NCBI RefSeq assembly: GCF_038404985.1
Contig: NZ_JBBKBA010000001.1
Span: 2,198,001 to 2,262,000 of the forward strand
Length of the DNA: 64,000 bases
Reading direction: 5' to 3'
Source of the DNA: Ferrovibrio sp. MS7
GTDB taxonomy: Bacteria; Pseudomonadota; Alphaproteobacteria; Ferrovibrionales; Ferrovibrionaceae
Under the pieces are notes generated by a model that was not told where the DNA came from, did no database searches, and saw only the letters and a list, made by a program, of their open reading frames with translations. How positions within the stretch are numbered: position 1 is the first letter of the stretch; every line of letters starts with the position of its first letter. Position numbers and translations under genes: made by a program. Shown in pieces: positions 1-8,450 of this stretch.

Positions 1-2
1 AG

Positions 3-668
3 GATACTGCTCCCAGCCCCAACCGCCGCCTGCGCGATGATTTCGCGCCGCGCAGCGAGCAGGGCATGGTAGGCCAGGTGGTGCAGCGGCGGCGCGGCTT
101 CGTGCGTTTCATGAAATTCGTGCTGCCGATGGGCGCCGTGGCCCTGGTGGGCGTGATCGCCGCCTGGCCGCAACTGACCAAGCGCGATACCGGCTTCCGG
201 CTCTCTTTCTCCAATATCGAGACTCAGGAGATGGCGCTGGTGATGAATAACCCGCGCTTCCGTGGCAACGACAGCAACGGCCAGCCCTATATCGTCACCG
301 CCGACCGCGCCTTGCAGGATCCGAACGATTCCAAGCTGGTGACGCTGGACAAGATCGCCGCTGACATCACCATGAATGACGGCGCCTGGATCTCGCTCAC
401 CTCCAATACCGGCGTGTACAACAACACCACCCGGATGCTGACGCTGCATGGCGATATCAACGTCTACAGCGACCGGGGCTATGAGTTTCACGGCATCAAT
501 GCCGAGATCGACCTCAATACCGGCGTGCTGGCCAGCGACGACAAGGTCTGGGGCCATGCATCGCTCGGCAGCATCCGCGCCAACGGCATGCGGGTCTATG
601 ATCGCGGCAAGACCATCGTGTTCATCAACGGCGTGAAAACCACGCTCAATCCCCGCGGCGCAGGATGA
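3..668 (+). CDS. lptC: LPS export ABC transporter periplasmic protein LptC (5' end outside window)
   Basis: LptC is the single-span inner-membrane protein that passes lipopolysaccharide from the LptBFG transporter to periplasmic LptA. The frame is open to the window edge: codons before the ATG at 66 read ...RRLRDDFAPRSEQG, so the real start probably lies upstream and the ATG at 66 would be internal. A membrane segment (FVLPMGAVALVGVIAAWP) sits just after basic residues, and the rest is a beta-rich periplasmic domain with NNPRFRG and DKVWGH-like signatures typical of alphaproteobacterial LptC. The stop overlaps the start of lptA by 4 bp, and lptB and rpoN follow. Identification rests on sequence pattern plus gene order; the start is uncertain. 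Confidence 0.85.
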   Translation, partial: DTAPSPNRRLRDDFAPRSEQGMVGQVVQRRRGFVRFMKFVLPMGAVALVGVIAAWPQLTKRDTGFRLSFSNIETQEMALVMNNPRFRGNDSNGQPYIVTADRALQDPNDSKLVTLDKIAADITMNDGAWISLTSNTGVYNNTTRMLTLHGDINVYSDRGYEFHGINAEIDLNTGVLASDDKVWGHASLGSIRANGMRVYDRGKTIVFINGVKTTLNPRGAG

Positions 669-1267
669 CCAGCATGCGCAGAATTACCGCCCCCTCTGTT
701 GTTGTTGCCGGCCTCGCCTTGCTGCTGGCCGCCCAGGCTTTTGCTCAAGGCTTGCCCGGCCAGCGGCGCGGCAACAACTCGAACAATTCCAACCTGCCGA
801 TCGAGATTGCCGCCGATAATCTCGAGGTGCTGCAGGAGCGCCAGCAGGCCATCTTCCGTGGCAATGTCGATGTCGCCCAGGGCGACATGCGGCTGCGCGC
901 CGATGAACTGGTGGTGTATTACCGCGACCGCAACAACAGCGCGCCGCAAGGTCAGCGTCCGGCGCAGCAGCAGTCCCGCCCGGCGGCGCCGGTGCCGTCT
1001 GCCGGCGGTCCCGATATGGGCGCGATCAGCCGTATCGAGGCCAAGGGCAAGGTTTTCATCTCGTCCGCCGACGAGAAGGCGCAGGGCGATTACGCCGATT
1101 ACAATGTGGATAAGAAGCTGATCGTGCTGCAGGGCAATGTGGTATTGACGCAGAAGGAAAGCGTGCTGCGTTGCGCCAAGGTGACGATGCAGCAGGATAT
1201 CGGCCGTTCGGTCTGCGATCCGCTGCCGGGCCAGCGCGTAATTGGCGTGTTCCGCCAGGGGGGCTGA
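665..1267 (+). CDS. lptA: LPS transport periplasmic protein LptA (OstA-like)
   Basis: The 200-residue product is the periplasmic bridge protein that carries LPS between LptC and the outer-membrane LptDE. It begins with a cleavable signal peptide (hydrophobic residues about 9-27, ending AQAFAQ) followed by an OstA/LptA beta-jellyroll pattern: [22 protein letters not shown], then repeated strands such as [13 protein letters not shown] and [16 protein letters not shown] (long motif given in pieces). A low-complexity Q/P/R stretch near residues 95-115 is an insertion. ATG overlaps the lptC stop by 4 bp and its own stop shares one base with the lptB start, implying translational coupling. Confidence 0.9.
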   Translation: MTSMRRITAPSVVVAGLALLLAAQAFAQGLPGQRRGNNSNNSNLPIEIAADNLEVLQERQQAIFRGNVDVAQGDMRLRADELVVYYRDRNNSAPQGQRPAQQQSRPAAPVPSAGGPDMGAISRIEAKGKVFISSADEKAQGDYADYNVDKKLIVLQGNVVLTQKESVLRCAKVTMQQDIGRSVCDPLPGQRVIGVFRQGG

Positions 1268-2049
1268 TGACGCCGCAGAACGACGATAGCGTGATGAACG
1301 GCCCGCGCCTGGTGGCAGACAACCCGCATCCGGGATTGTCCGCGCATCGCCTGGGCAAAAGCTTCAAGAAGCGGCCGGTGCTGCGCGATGTTTCGCTGAG
1401 CGTGCAGCGCGGCGAGGCGGTCGGCCTGCTTGGCCCCAATGGCGCCGGCAAGACCACCTGTTTCTACATCATCACCGGGCTGATCTCCGCCGATCACGGC
1501 TCGATCATGCTCGATGGCGTCGATATCACTGGCCTGCCGATGTATCGCCGCGCCCGCCTCGGCATGGGCTACCTGCCGCAGGAAGCCTCGATCTTCCGTG
1601 GCCTCACGGTGGAGCAGAATATCCGCGCCGTGCTGGAACTGGTGGAAGCCGAGACCGACAAGCGCGAGGCGATGCTGGAAGACCTGCTCGCTGAATTTTC
1701 CATCAGCCATCTGCGCCGCACCCCGGCGCTGGCCTTGTCTGGCGGCGAGCGGCGGCGCTGCGAAATCGCCCGTGCCCTGGCAACACGGCCAAGCTTCATG
1801 CTGATGGACGAGCCGCTGGCCGGCATTGATCCGATTGCCGTGGGTGAAATCCGCGAGCTGGTGTCGCATCTCAAGCATCGCGGCATCGGCGTGCTGATCA
1901 CCGATCATAATGTGCGCGAGACCCTGGATATCATCGACCGTGCCTACATCCTGCATGACGGCAAGGTGCTGATGGAGGGGTCGCCGAACGAGATCGTCGC
2001 CGACGAGAACGTTCGCCGGGTCTATCTCGGCGAGCGTTTTAGCTGGTGA
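1267..2049 (+). CDS. lptB: LPS export ABC transporter ATP-binding protein LptB
   Basis: This cytoplasmic ATPase drives the LptFG transporter. From the chosen ATG (1267, sharing one base with the lptA TGA) the protein is 260 residues. Walker A GPNGAGKT is at about 56-63, the signature LSGGERRR at about 157, Walker [14 protein letters not shown] at about 177 and the switch histidine in ITDHN. The frame stays open further upstream into lptA, but the 1-base coupling and family length favour 1267. A second ATG nine codons downstream (MNGPRL) is possible. Next gene rpoN starts 9 bp later, the standard alphaproteobacterial order. Confidence 0.95.
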   Translation: MTPQNDDSVMNGPRLVADNPHPGLSAHRLGKSFKKRPVLRDVSLSVQRGEAVGLLGPNGAGKTTCFYIITGLISADHGSIMLDGVDITGLPMYRRARLGMGYLPQEASIFRGLTVEQNIRAVLELVEAETDKREAMLEDLLAEFSISHLRRTPALALSGGERRRCEIARALATRPSFMLMDEPLAGIDPIAVGEIRELVSHLKHRGIGVLITDHNVRETLDIIDRAYILHDGKVLMEGSPNEIVADENVRRVYLGERFSW

Positions 2050-2058
2050 CCCATTAGC

Positions 2059-3633
2059 ATGGCAATCGGCCCGCGTCTGGAGCTGCGGCAGGGCCAAGCC
2101 CTGGTGATGACGCCGCAGTTGCAGCAGGCGATCAAGCTGTTGCAGCTTTCCAATATCGAACTCACCGCCTATGTCGAGCAGGAGTTGGAGCGCAACCCGC
2201 TGCTGGAGCGCCAGGATGGCGAGGGCAGTGCTGAGGATGCTCGCGATTCCTTCGAGGTTGCGGAAGGTGGCGGCGATCCTGCCCGCCTCGATCTCGATGG
2301 CGACGCCAGCGTCGTCTCGGCGCGCGAGGCGATGGATGTGGAGGCCGATGGCCCCGATAGCGGCGCCGATGCCTATGGCTATGGCGGCGAGGGCGGTGGC
2401 CTGGGGCCATCCGATTCCTATATCTCGGGCCGTGGCGGCGACATGCGCTTCGAGGATGGCGAGAGTTCGCTCGAGCAGACGCTGTCGGAAGACCTCTCCC
2501 TGCGCGCCCATGTCGAGGAGCAATGGCGCCTGGTGCCGGCCAGTCCGGCGGAACGGCTGATCGGCCAGGCGCTGATCGACAGCCTGGATGAAGCCGGCTA
2601 CATCACCGAACCGTTGGCGGATCTGGCGGATCGCCTGGGGGCGCCGCTGAGTGTTGCCGAGGCGGTGCTGGCCAAGCTGCAGCAGATCGACCCGGCGGGT
2701 CTGTTCGCCCGCAGCCTGAAGGAATGTCTGGCGCTGCAGTTGCGCGAGCGCAACCGCCTCGACCCGGCGATCCAGGCGTTGCTCGACAATCTCGAATTGC
2801 TTGCCAAGCGCGACATACCGGGCCTGCTCAAAGTCTGCGGCGTCGATCAGGAAGACCTGACCGACATGATCAAGGAAATCCGCGCGCTGAACCCGAAGCC
2901 GGGACTGGTATTCGGCGGCGAGCCGGTGCAGACGCTGATCCCGGATGTGTTCGTGCGCCGCGGCCCGGATGGCGGCTGGCTGGTGGAACTGAACAACGAC
3001 ACGCTGCCGCGCGTGCTGGTCAACACGCGCTATTATGCCCGCGTCGCGCGCAGCAAGCCGGAGGCCAAAGGCGAGGGCCGTGGCGGTGAGGGCAAGGGCG
3101 AGCGCGAGAAGGCGACCAAGAGCTATCTTTCGGAATGCCTCAACTCGGCCAACTGGCTGGTGAAGTCGCTCGACCAGCGGGCGCAGACCATCCTCAAGGT
3201 GGCGAGCGAGATCGTGCGCCAGCAGGAGGCTTTCCTGCGCCTCGGCATCGATCATTTGAAGCCGCTGAACCTCAAGGCGGTGGCGGAAGCCATCGAGATG
3301 CATGAAAGCACGGTCAGCCGCGTCACCTCGAACAAGACCATGGCGACGCCGCGCGGCATTTTCGAGATGAAGTATTTCTTCACCGCCTCGATCGGCGCTA
3401 CCGATGGCGGCGACAGTTTCTCGGCCGAGGCAATCCGTCACCGCATCAAGGATCTGATCGACGCCGAAAGCGCCGACGATGTGCTGTCCGACGACAAGAT
3501 CGTGGAAATTCTCGCCGGCAAAGGGGTGGACATCGCCCGCCGCACCGTGGCGAAATACCGCGAGGCAATGAACATTCCGTCCTCGGTGGAGCGGCGCCGC
3601 TTGAAGAAAGCTGGCCTGCTTCCCGTTGGCTAA
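2059..3633 (+). CDS. rpoN: RNA polymerase sigma-54 factor
   Basis: Sigma-54 recognises -24/-12 promoters and needs enhancer-binding ATPases for open-complex formation. The 524-residue protein has the Q/L-rich region I at its N-terminus (LELRQGQALVMTPQLQQAIK), an acidic, glycine-rich region II (about 50-130), the core-binding region, a helix-turn-helix area (LKAVAEAIEMHESTVSRVTSNK) and the RpoN box ARRTVAKYRE at about 493-502. An unusual basic, glycine-rich insertion (residues about 335-355, EAKGEGRGGEGKGE) lies before the SYLSECLNSANWL block. It sits directly after lptB and upstream of the hpf-ptsN pair of the nitrogen-related phosphotransferase system. Confidence 0.96.
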   Translation: MAIGPRLELRQGQALVMTPQLQQAIKLLQLSNIELTAYVEQELERNPLLERQDGEGSAEDARDSFEVAEGGGDPARLDLDGDASVVSAREAMDVEADGPDSGADAYGYGGEGGGLGPSDSYISGRGGDMRFEDGESSLEQTLSEDLSLRAHVEEQWRLVPASPAERLIGQALIDSLDEAGYITEPLADLADRLGAPLSVAEAVLAKLQQIDPAGLFARSLKECLALQLRERNRLDPAIQALLDNLELLAKRDIPGLLKVCGVDQEDLTDMIKEIRALNPKPGLVFGGEPVQTLIPDVFVRRGPDGGWLVELNNDTLPRVLVNTRYYARVARSKPEAKGEGRGGEGKGEREKATKSYLSECLNSANWLVKSLDQRAQTILKVASEIVRQQEAFLRLGIDHLKPLNLKAVAEAIEMHESTVSRVTSNKTMATPRGIFEMKYFFTASIGATDGGDSFSAEAIRHRIKDLIDAESADDVLSDDKIVEILAGKGVDIARRTVAKYREAMNIPSSVERRRLKKAGLLPVG

Positions 3634-3650
3634 GTTGAGCACGAGGACCC

Positions 3651-4295
3651 ATGTCCGATATCGAAAAGCTTTTTGACAACAACCGCGCCTGGGCCATCGG
3701 CAAGCTCTCGGTCGATCCCGGCTTCTTCGACCGCCTGTCGCATCAGCAGAATCCGGCCTATCTGTGGATCGGCTGCGCCGATAGCCGCGTGCCGGCGAAT
3801 GAAATCGTCGGCCTCGATCCGGGCGAATTGTTCGTGCACCGCAATGTCGCCAACCTGGTGCAGCCGTCGGATATGAACTGCCTGGCGGTATTGCAGTACG
3901 CCATCGAGTTCCTGAAGGTGAAGCATGTCATCGTCACCGGCCATTACGGCTGCGGCGGTGTGCGCACGGCGTTGTTCCAGGAACAGCTCGGCCTGATCGA
4001 TCATTGGCTGCGCCCGATCCGCGATACCCGCGAACGCAATGCCGCCGAACTCGATGCCATCGTGGATGAGTACAAGCGCGTCAACGCGCTCTGCGAAATG
4101 AATGTACGCGAACAAGTGCTCAATCTGGCCAAGACGACGATTGTTCAGAATGCCTGGGCCAGCGGCCAGCCCTTGAGCCTGCATGGCTGGGTCTACGGCA
4201 TTTCCAATGGCCTGGTGCGCGACCTTGGTGTCACGGTCAGCAGCCCTGACCATCTCTCGCCGATTCATCGCACGGCGCCGCCGAAAACGTCTTAA
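3651..4295 (+). CDS. can: beta-class carbonic anhydrase
   Basis: The enzyme interconverts CO2 and bicarbonate in the cytoplasm, supplying bicarbonate to carboxylases. Its 214 residues match the usual length of bacterial beta enzymes. All zinc/catalytic residues are visible: Cys42, Asp44 and Arg46 in CADSR, then His98 and Cys101 in GHYGCGG. The start ATG has a purine-rich GAGGA nine bases upstream. It lies between rpoN and hpf, where most alphaproteobacteria have nothing, so it is an insertion into an otherwise conserved cluster; a strong promoter follows it at 4346, suggesting it ends the lpt-rpoN transcript. Confidence 0.95.
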   Translation: MSDIEKLFDNNRAWAIGKLSVDPGFFDRLSHQQNPAYLWIGCADSRVPANEIVGLDPGELFVHRNVANLVQPSDMNCLAVLQYAIEFLKVKHVIVTGHYGCGGVRTALFQEQLGLIDHWLRPIRDTRERNAAELDAIVDEYKRVNALCEMNVREQVLNLAKTTIVQNAWASGQPLSLHGWVYGISNGLVRDLGVTVSSPDHLSPIHRTAPPKTS

Positions 4296-4345
4296 GGCCC
4301 CTTGAATCTCAAGGATTCATAACCAGATCAAATACATAGGTGCGG

Positions 4346-4374
4346 TTGACAGTCCTGGGGCGCTTCTCTATGGT
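4346..4374 (+). promoter_or_regulatory. sigma-70 promoter for hpf-ptsN
   Basis: TTGACA (4346-4351), a 17-base spacer, then TATGGT (4369-4374) form a near-consensus housekeeping promoter. The inferred transcript would start near 4381 and leave a leader of about 120 bases before hpf. The leader includes GCCGGC-AAA-GCCGGC, able to form a short hairpin. Confidence 0.6.
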
Positions 4375-4504
4375 CCGCCCCCGCTGGTCGCCCGTATCGA
4401 CCGCCGTTGCAACCCTGCCGGCAAAGCCGGCAAGAATAGTTTGTATCTCGGCGGCGAATTGTGGATCATGCCGTAACCGACCGTCATTCGGATCGTGAGA
4501 CACC

Positions 4505-4831
4505 ATGAAAATCCTCATCTCGGGTAAGCAAGTCGATCTCGGCGAGGCCCTGCGTGGTCATGTCGAGATGAAACTCATCGCCGCTGTCTCGAAGTACATG
4601 GAAAATGCCATCGAGGCGAATGTGGTGTTCAGCCGTGAAGGCAGCATGTTCCGTTGTGCCTGCGCCGTGCATGTCGGCACCAGTATCGACATGCAGGCCG
4701 ATGCCAGCGACCCGGAGATCTATGCCAGTTTCGACCAGGCGCTGGACAAGCTGGCCAAGCAGGTGCGGCGCGACAAGCGCAAGCGCCGCAATCATCACGC
4801 CCGCAAGCCGGATCTCGATGCCACCGTCTGA
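4505..4831 (+). CDS. hpf: ribosome hibernation promoting factor, short form
   Basis: HPF binds the 30S decoding region in stationary phase and promotes inactive 100S ribosomes or hibernating 70S. The 108-residue product covers only the N-terminal beta-alpha-beta-beta-beta-alpha domain: ISGKQVDLGEALRGHVEMKL, then SREGSMFRCACAVHVG, then ASDPEIYASFDQALDKLAKQVRRDKRKRR with the basic ribosome-binding helix. Many alphaproteobacteria have a long form (about 190 residues) with a C-terminal dimerisation domain; nothing resembling that domain follows in any frame before ptsN, so this is a natural short form. Context between rpoN and ptsN supports the call. Confidence 0.9.
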   Translation: MKILISGKQVDLGEALRGHVEMKLIAAVSKYMENAIEANVVFSREGSMFRCACAVHVGTSIDMQADASDPEIYASFDQALDKLAKQVRRDKRKRRNHHARKPDLDATV

Positions 4832-4892
4832 TGACGGCATGGCAGATCGAGCGAAGCCGCGCGGCAACAGGATTCATGGATAAAGACGCGTC

Positions 4893-5357
4893 ATGGAAAT
4901 ACACGAGCTTTTGAGCCCCGATGGCGTTGTCGCCAATCTGAAGGCCAACAGCAAGAAGCAGGCCTTGCAGGAACTGGCATCGCGCGCTGCGCGGCTGACC
5001 GGCCTGCATGAGCGGCAGATTTTCGAAACCCTGCTCGAGCGCGAGCGGCTCGGCACCACGGGCGTCGGCAATGGCATCGCCATTCCCCATGGCCGCATCG
5101 CCGGCCTGCCGAAGCTCTACGGCCTGTTCGCCCGCGTCGAGCGGCCGATCGACTTCGACTCGATCGACGAGATGCCGGTGGATCTGGTGTTCCTGCTGCT
5201 GGCGCCGGAATCGGCGGGCGCGGACCATCTCAAGGCACTGGCTCGCGTGTCGCGCCTGCTGCGCGACAAGGGCATCTGTGAGAAGCTGCGCGGCGCCGAC
5301 AGCGCCGATGCCATCTACGCGCTGCTCACCGATACCCCGGCCAGCCACGCGGCTTGA
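4893..5357 (+). CDS. ptsN: PTS IIA-like nitrogen regulatory protein PtsN
   Basis: EIIA(Ntr) accepts phosphate from NPr and modulates potassium transport, nitrogen and carbon regulation rather than sugar uptake. The 154-residue protein has the phosphoacceptor His66 in GNGIAIPHGRI and the conserved VDLVFLLLAP and HLKALARVSRLL blocks. It starts 61 bp after hpf and is probably co-transcribed from the promoter at 4346. Its last codons and stop lie inside the first copy of a 24-bp tandem duplication. Confidence 0.95.
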   Translation: MEIHELLSPDGVVANLKANSKKQALQELASRAARLTGLHERQIFETLLERERLGTTGVGNGIAIPHGRIAGLPKLYGLFARVERPIDFDSIDEMPVDLVFLLLAPESAGADHLKALARVSRLLRDKGICEKLRGADSADAIYALLTDTPASHAA

Positions 5358-5388
5358 GCGAAAAGCTGCCACGCGGCTTGAGCGAAAA
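5344..5388. repeat. 24-bp tandem duplication across the ptsN stop
   Basis: The 21-base unit beginning GCCACGCGGCTTGAGCG and ending AAAA occurs at 5344-5364 and again at 5368-5388, period 24. The first copy contains the ptsN TGA (5355-5357); the second is untranslated. Confidence 0.85.
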
Positions 5389-5536
5389 AACCGCCACGCC
5401 GCGTAAGGGTTATAAAACCCGCATAAATCGCAGCTAAGACTTAATCTCGCACCGAGGCATCGTGCCGCAGGCGGCGGCCACACCAACATGACATAACCTC
5501 GGCCTTGCCGGCGCATTCGCCGCAGGGAGATTTGTC

Positions 5537-5998
5537 ATGGTGTTGCATCGCTCATTCTCTATCCTCATCCTGGCCGCACTGGCTGGTTGTGCTGCCGCCA
5601 CGCCGCCCGGCGCCACGCCGTCTGTCGTCCAGGCGCTGCCGGCCGATGGCATGGCGCGGCTCTATCTCTATCGCACCACGTTCACTCTTGGCGCGGCTGG
5701 CGGCCTGATCGGCGGCGCGGCGGAAAAGCCGCTGGCGGTGGATGGCCGGCGTGTGACGGCGCTCGGCAATGGCGGCAGCGCCTATTGCGATCTGCCGCCG
5801 GGCCGGCACCGGGTCACGGATATGGAGAATGGCGGCGAATTGCTGGTCGATCTCACCGCCGGCCAGGCGGCGTATTTCCGCCTCGATACCGGCATCAACG
5901 GCCTCACCCGCCAGGGCCGCGTCGCAGTGGTGGACGCGGCTTCGGGGGCGGCTGAATTGCAGGGCCGCCAGCCGCAGGCGATCACCTGCGGCGGCTGA
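5537..5998 (+). CDS. DUF2846-like outer-envelope lipoprotein
   Basis: A 153-residue protein with an N-terminal lipoprotein signal: basic start, hydrophobic SFSILILAALAGC with the lipobox cysteine at about residue 17. The mature part begins with an A/T/P linker and then a GMARLYLYRTTFTLG block followed by VDGRRVTALGNGGSAYCDLPPGRHRV, the pattern of DUF2846 proteins. Function of the family is unknown. A GGGAG ribosome site precedes the ATG. It is monocistronic, facing the DUF1150-hsp20 pair. Confidence 0.7.
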   Translation: MVLHRSFSILILAALAGCAAATPPGATPSVVQALPADGMARLYLYRTTFTLGAAGGLIGGAAEKPLAVDGRRVTALGNGGSAYCDLPPGRHRVTDMENGGELLVDLTAGQAAYFRLDTGINGLTRQGRVAVVDAASGAAELQGRQPQAITCGG

Positions 5999-6013
5999 CC
6001 TGGCACTACATTG

Positions 6014-6034
6014 CTGCAGTCTGAATTACTGCAG
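6014..6034. terminator. hairpin between convergent genes
   Basis: CTGCAGT (6014-6020), a seven-base loop, then ACTGCAG (6028-6034). It lies between the DUF2846 gene and the convergent DUF1150 gene and overlaps the latter's stop codon. There is no clear U-tract, so its role as a terminator is tentative. Confidence 0.35.
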
Positions 6035-6277
6035 GCTGACCGGCTCCAACTCGTGCTGGCGCGCGGCGGCGAAAGCTAGGTCGCGTTCCGGCGCGTAGCC
6101 GAGCTGCTGCCCGCTGGCCGAGAAGATGCCGAAGATTTCGGCGCCATCGGGGCCCTGCACCGGACGGATATAGGCAAGCTGCGGTGCGCCGAGATTGGCG
6201 AAGGCTTCCGGCGTCATTGCCAGACTCGCCGGCTTAGGGCTGGCGGTGTTGTTATCGTTGTTGCTGGGGATAGCCAT
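6026..6277 (-). CDS. DUF1150 family protein
   Basis: An 83-residue cytoplasmic protein with an N/S/P-rich start and the conserved block LGAPQLAYIRPV...GAEIFGIFSASGQQLGYAPERDLAFAAARQHELEPVSLQ (quoted in parts: GAPQLAYIRPV, FGIFSASGQQLGYA, RQHELEPV). DUF1150 proteins are small, alphaproteobacterial and typically sit next to a small heat shock protein gene, as here; the function is not known. AAAGGAG seven bases before the ATG is a strong ribosome site. It probably shares a transcript with hsp20, which lies 48 bp upstream. Confidence 0.85.
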   Translation of the reverse strand: MAIPSNNDNNTASPKPASLAMTPEAFANLGAPQLAYIRPVQGPDGAEIFGIFSASGQQLGYAPERDLAFAAARQHELEPVSLQ

Positions 6278-6325
6278 GACGAACTCCTTTCATGGTACGC
6301 GCTACTGGAAAGACTGAAGCCGGCT

Positions 6326-6772
6326 CTACTCGCCGAGGCCGATACGGCCCTCGCCGCTGCCGTCGCCGGCATTGATCTGGATGGTGCGCACCTGTGGCTG
6401 CGGCTTCGGCCGCACCAGGTCGATATGCAGCAGGCCGTTGCTGAGCTGGGCGCCAGTCACCTGGATGCCTTCCGCCAGCACGAAGGCGCGCTGGAATTGC
6501 CGCGCCGCGATGCCGCGATGCAGGAAGATGCGGTCCTTGTCCTCGCTCTGGCGGCCCCGGATCACCAACTGGTTGTCCTCCAGGGTGATCGCCAGGTCAG
6601 CCATGCTGAAGCCGGCGACCGCGAGCGTGATGCGCAGGCCGTCTTCGCCGATCTGTTCGATATTGTAGGGGGGGTAGCCTTCCGCACCCGACTTGGCGGC
6701 GCGCTCGATCATCCGTTCCATGTGATCGAAGCCGAGCAGCAGCGGGCTGGAAAAAAGCGATACGCGTGTCAT
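6326..6772 (-). CDS. Hsp20/alpha-crystallin small heat shock protein
   Basis: Small heat shock proteins hold unfolding clients for refolding. The alpha-crystallin domain spans about residues 30-125, with YPPYNIEQIGEDGLRITLAVAG at its start (YNIE... block) and GIAARQFQRAFVLAEGI in the C-terminal half; the C-terminal PQVRTIQIN resembles the I-x-I/V tail motif. The ATG at 6772 is chosen because AGGAG lies just 8 bases upstream; an earlier in-frame ATG at 6790 would place that ribosome site inside the gene. 148 residues, normal for the IbpA-like class. No ROSE-type thermosensor could be recognised in the short leader. Confidence 0.92.
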   Translation of the reverse strand: MTRVSLFSSPLLLGFDHMERMIERAAKSGAEGYPPYNIEQIGEDGLRITLAVAGFSMADLAITLEDNQLVIRGRQSEDKDRIFLHRGIAARQFQRAFVLAEGIQVTGAQLSNGLLHIDLVRPKPQPQVRTIQINAGDGSGEGRIGLGE

Positions 6773-6938
6773 GGCCGGACTCCTAAACAATAGCGAGTGC
6801 CTTGCACGGGGCCCGGTATCGGCACCCCGCTTGACTCAATAGATGGGGCGGGCAGGCTTGCGGTTCAAGGGCCGCAACGGCAGGATGGCGGCCCGCCGTA
6901 AGCGGGCGAAAAGATGAAGCAATAAAGGAGGATAGGCC

Positions 6939-8438
6939 ATGGCACTGAGCATCGGGAGCGTTGCCGTGATCGGCGCTGGCGCCATGGGCCGGGGCATCGC
7001 GCAGGTCGGCATCCAGGGCGGCATGCAGGTATGGCTGTTCGATGCCGCGCCGGGCGCCGCCGCCAAGGCCGCCGAGGCGATTGCCGCCCAGCTCGATTCG
7101 CTCGTCGCCAAGGGCCGCCTGCCGGCGGACGAGGCCGCTGCCGCCAAGGCACAGCTCCGCGTTGCCGATGCCTTGGAGCAGATCAAGGAGGTCGATCTGG
7201 TGGTCGAGGCGATCATCGAGAATCTGGAAGTGAAGCAGCAGCTTTTCACCCAGCTCGAGGCCATCGTGCGCCCGGATTGCCTGCTGGCCTCCAACACCTC
7301 GTCGTTGCGAATCGCCGCCATCGCACGGAGCTGCCAGTATCGCGAGCGCGTCGGCGGCCTGCATTTCTTCAATCCGGTGCCGCTGATGAAGCTGGTGGAA
7401 GTGATCCGCGCGCCGGCCACCAGCGACGAAACCGTCGCCGCCCTGGTCAAGGTCGGCGAGCGCATGGGCCGCAGCCCGGTGGTGGTGCAGGACAGCCCCG
7501 GCTTCCTGGTCAATCTCGGCGGCCGCTGCTTCACCCAGGAAGGCCTGCGCATCGTCTCGGAAGGCGTTGCCACGCCGTCCCAGGTCGATGCGGTGATGCG
7601 CGATTGCTGGGGCTTCCGCATGGGCCCGTTCGAGCTGATGGACCTCACCGGCATTGACGTGAATTTCCCGGTCAGCCAGATCATCTCGGCGGGCTATTTC
7701 CATGACCGCCGGCTCGCCACCGCGCCGCTGCATCAGGCGATGGCGGAAAGCGGCCAATTGGGCCGCAAGACCAAGCGCGGCTTCTATGCCTATGACGATG
7801 CCGGCCGGATGCTGGCGCCGTCGCCCGATGCGGCATCCGAGTCGGCGCCGATCGAGAAGGTGGCACTCGCCGAGGATGACGATGCCTTGGCCGAATTGCT
7901 GCGCGAGCTTGGCTTCTCGGTATCGAATTTCGATGATGGCCAGAGCCCGATCCTCTGCGCGCTGCTGGGCGAGGATGTGTCGGGCTACGCGGCGCGGCGC
8001 GGCTTCGATCACCGCCGCCTGTTCGCCATCGACCTCACCGGCCGGCTGGACAAGCGCCTGACCCTGATGCAGGCGCCCGGTGCGGTGCATGCCTTGCGCG
8101 ATGGCCTGGTGGCGCAATTCAACAAGGCTGGGCGCAAGGTGACGGCGATCCGCGACAGCGCCGGCTTCATCGGCCAGCGTGTTGCCGCGATGGTGGCCAA
8201 TCTCGGCTGCGAGATGGCGCAGATCCGCGTTGCCGGGCCGGCCGATATCGACAAGGCAATGACACTCGGCCTGAATTATCCGCTCGGACCGCTGGCGCTC
8301 GCCGATCATCTCGGGCCGCAGACGGTGCTGAATATCCTCACCCAGTTGCAGGCGATCACCGGCGACGACCGCTATCGCCCCAGCCTGTGGCTGCGCCGCC
8401 GCGCACTGCTCGGCCTTTCGGCGCTGACCGAGGATTAA
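6939..8438 (+). CDS. 3-hydroxyacyl-CoA dehydrogenase, PaaH/PaaC type
   Basis: The enzyme oxidises 3-hydroxyacyl-CoA to 3-oxoacyl-CoA with NAD+, a beta-oxidation or phenylacetate-pathway step. The Rossmann motif GAGAMGRGIAQ is near residue 9, followed by the catalytic region HFFNPVPLMKLVEV (His about 143) and two C-terminal 3HCDH domains (about 185-285 and 395-490, the latter with DSAGFIGQRV). At 499 residues it is the long form with duplicated C-terminal domain, as in PaaH. AAAGGAGGATAGGCC before the ATG is an excellent ribosome site. No other paa genes are nearby, so assignment to phenylacetate degradation is not supported by context. Confidence 0.88.
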   Translation: MALSIGSVAVIGAGAMGRGIAQVGIQGGMQVWLFDAAPGAAAKAAEAIAAQLDSLVAKGRLPADEAAAAKAQLRVADALEQIKEVDLVVEAIIENLEVKQQLFTQLEAIVRPDCLLASNTSSLRIAAIARSCQYRERVGGLHFFNPVPLMKLVEVIRAPATSDETVAALVKVGERMGRSPVVVQDSPGFLVNLGGRCFTQEGLRIVSEGVATPSQVDAVMRDCWGFRMGPFELMDLTGIDVNFPVSQIISAGYFHDRRLATAPLHQAMAESGQLGRKTKRGFYAYDDAGRMLAPSPDAASESAPIEKVALAEDDDALAELLRELGFSVSNFDDGQSPILCALLGEDVSGYAARRGFDHRRLFAIDLTGRLDKRLTLMQAPGAVHALRDGLVAQFNKAGRKVTAIRDSAGFIGQRVAAMVANLGCEMAQIRVAGPADIDKAMTLGLNYPLGPLALADHLGPQTVLNILTQLQAITGDDRYRPSLWLRRRALLGLSALTED

Positions 8439-8450
8439 GGTAAAATCAGC

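Noticed and set aside
1099-3642. Very long open frame on the minus strand across lptB and rpoN
   Set aside because: It is a by-product of GC-rich codon bias on the opposite strand; the plus-strand genes have clear family motifs throughout. The same applies to long minus-strand frames at 6783-8495, 28748-30109, 47674-49566 and 54491-56758.
6001-6015. TGGCAC...TTGCT resembling a sigma-54 -24/-12 promoter
   Set aside because: The GG-to-GC spacing is one base short of the strict requirement, and it lies at the 3' ends of convergent genes.
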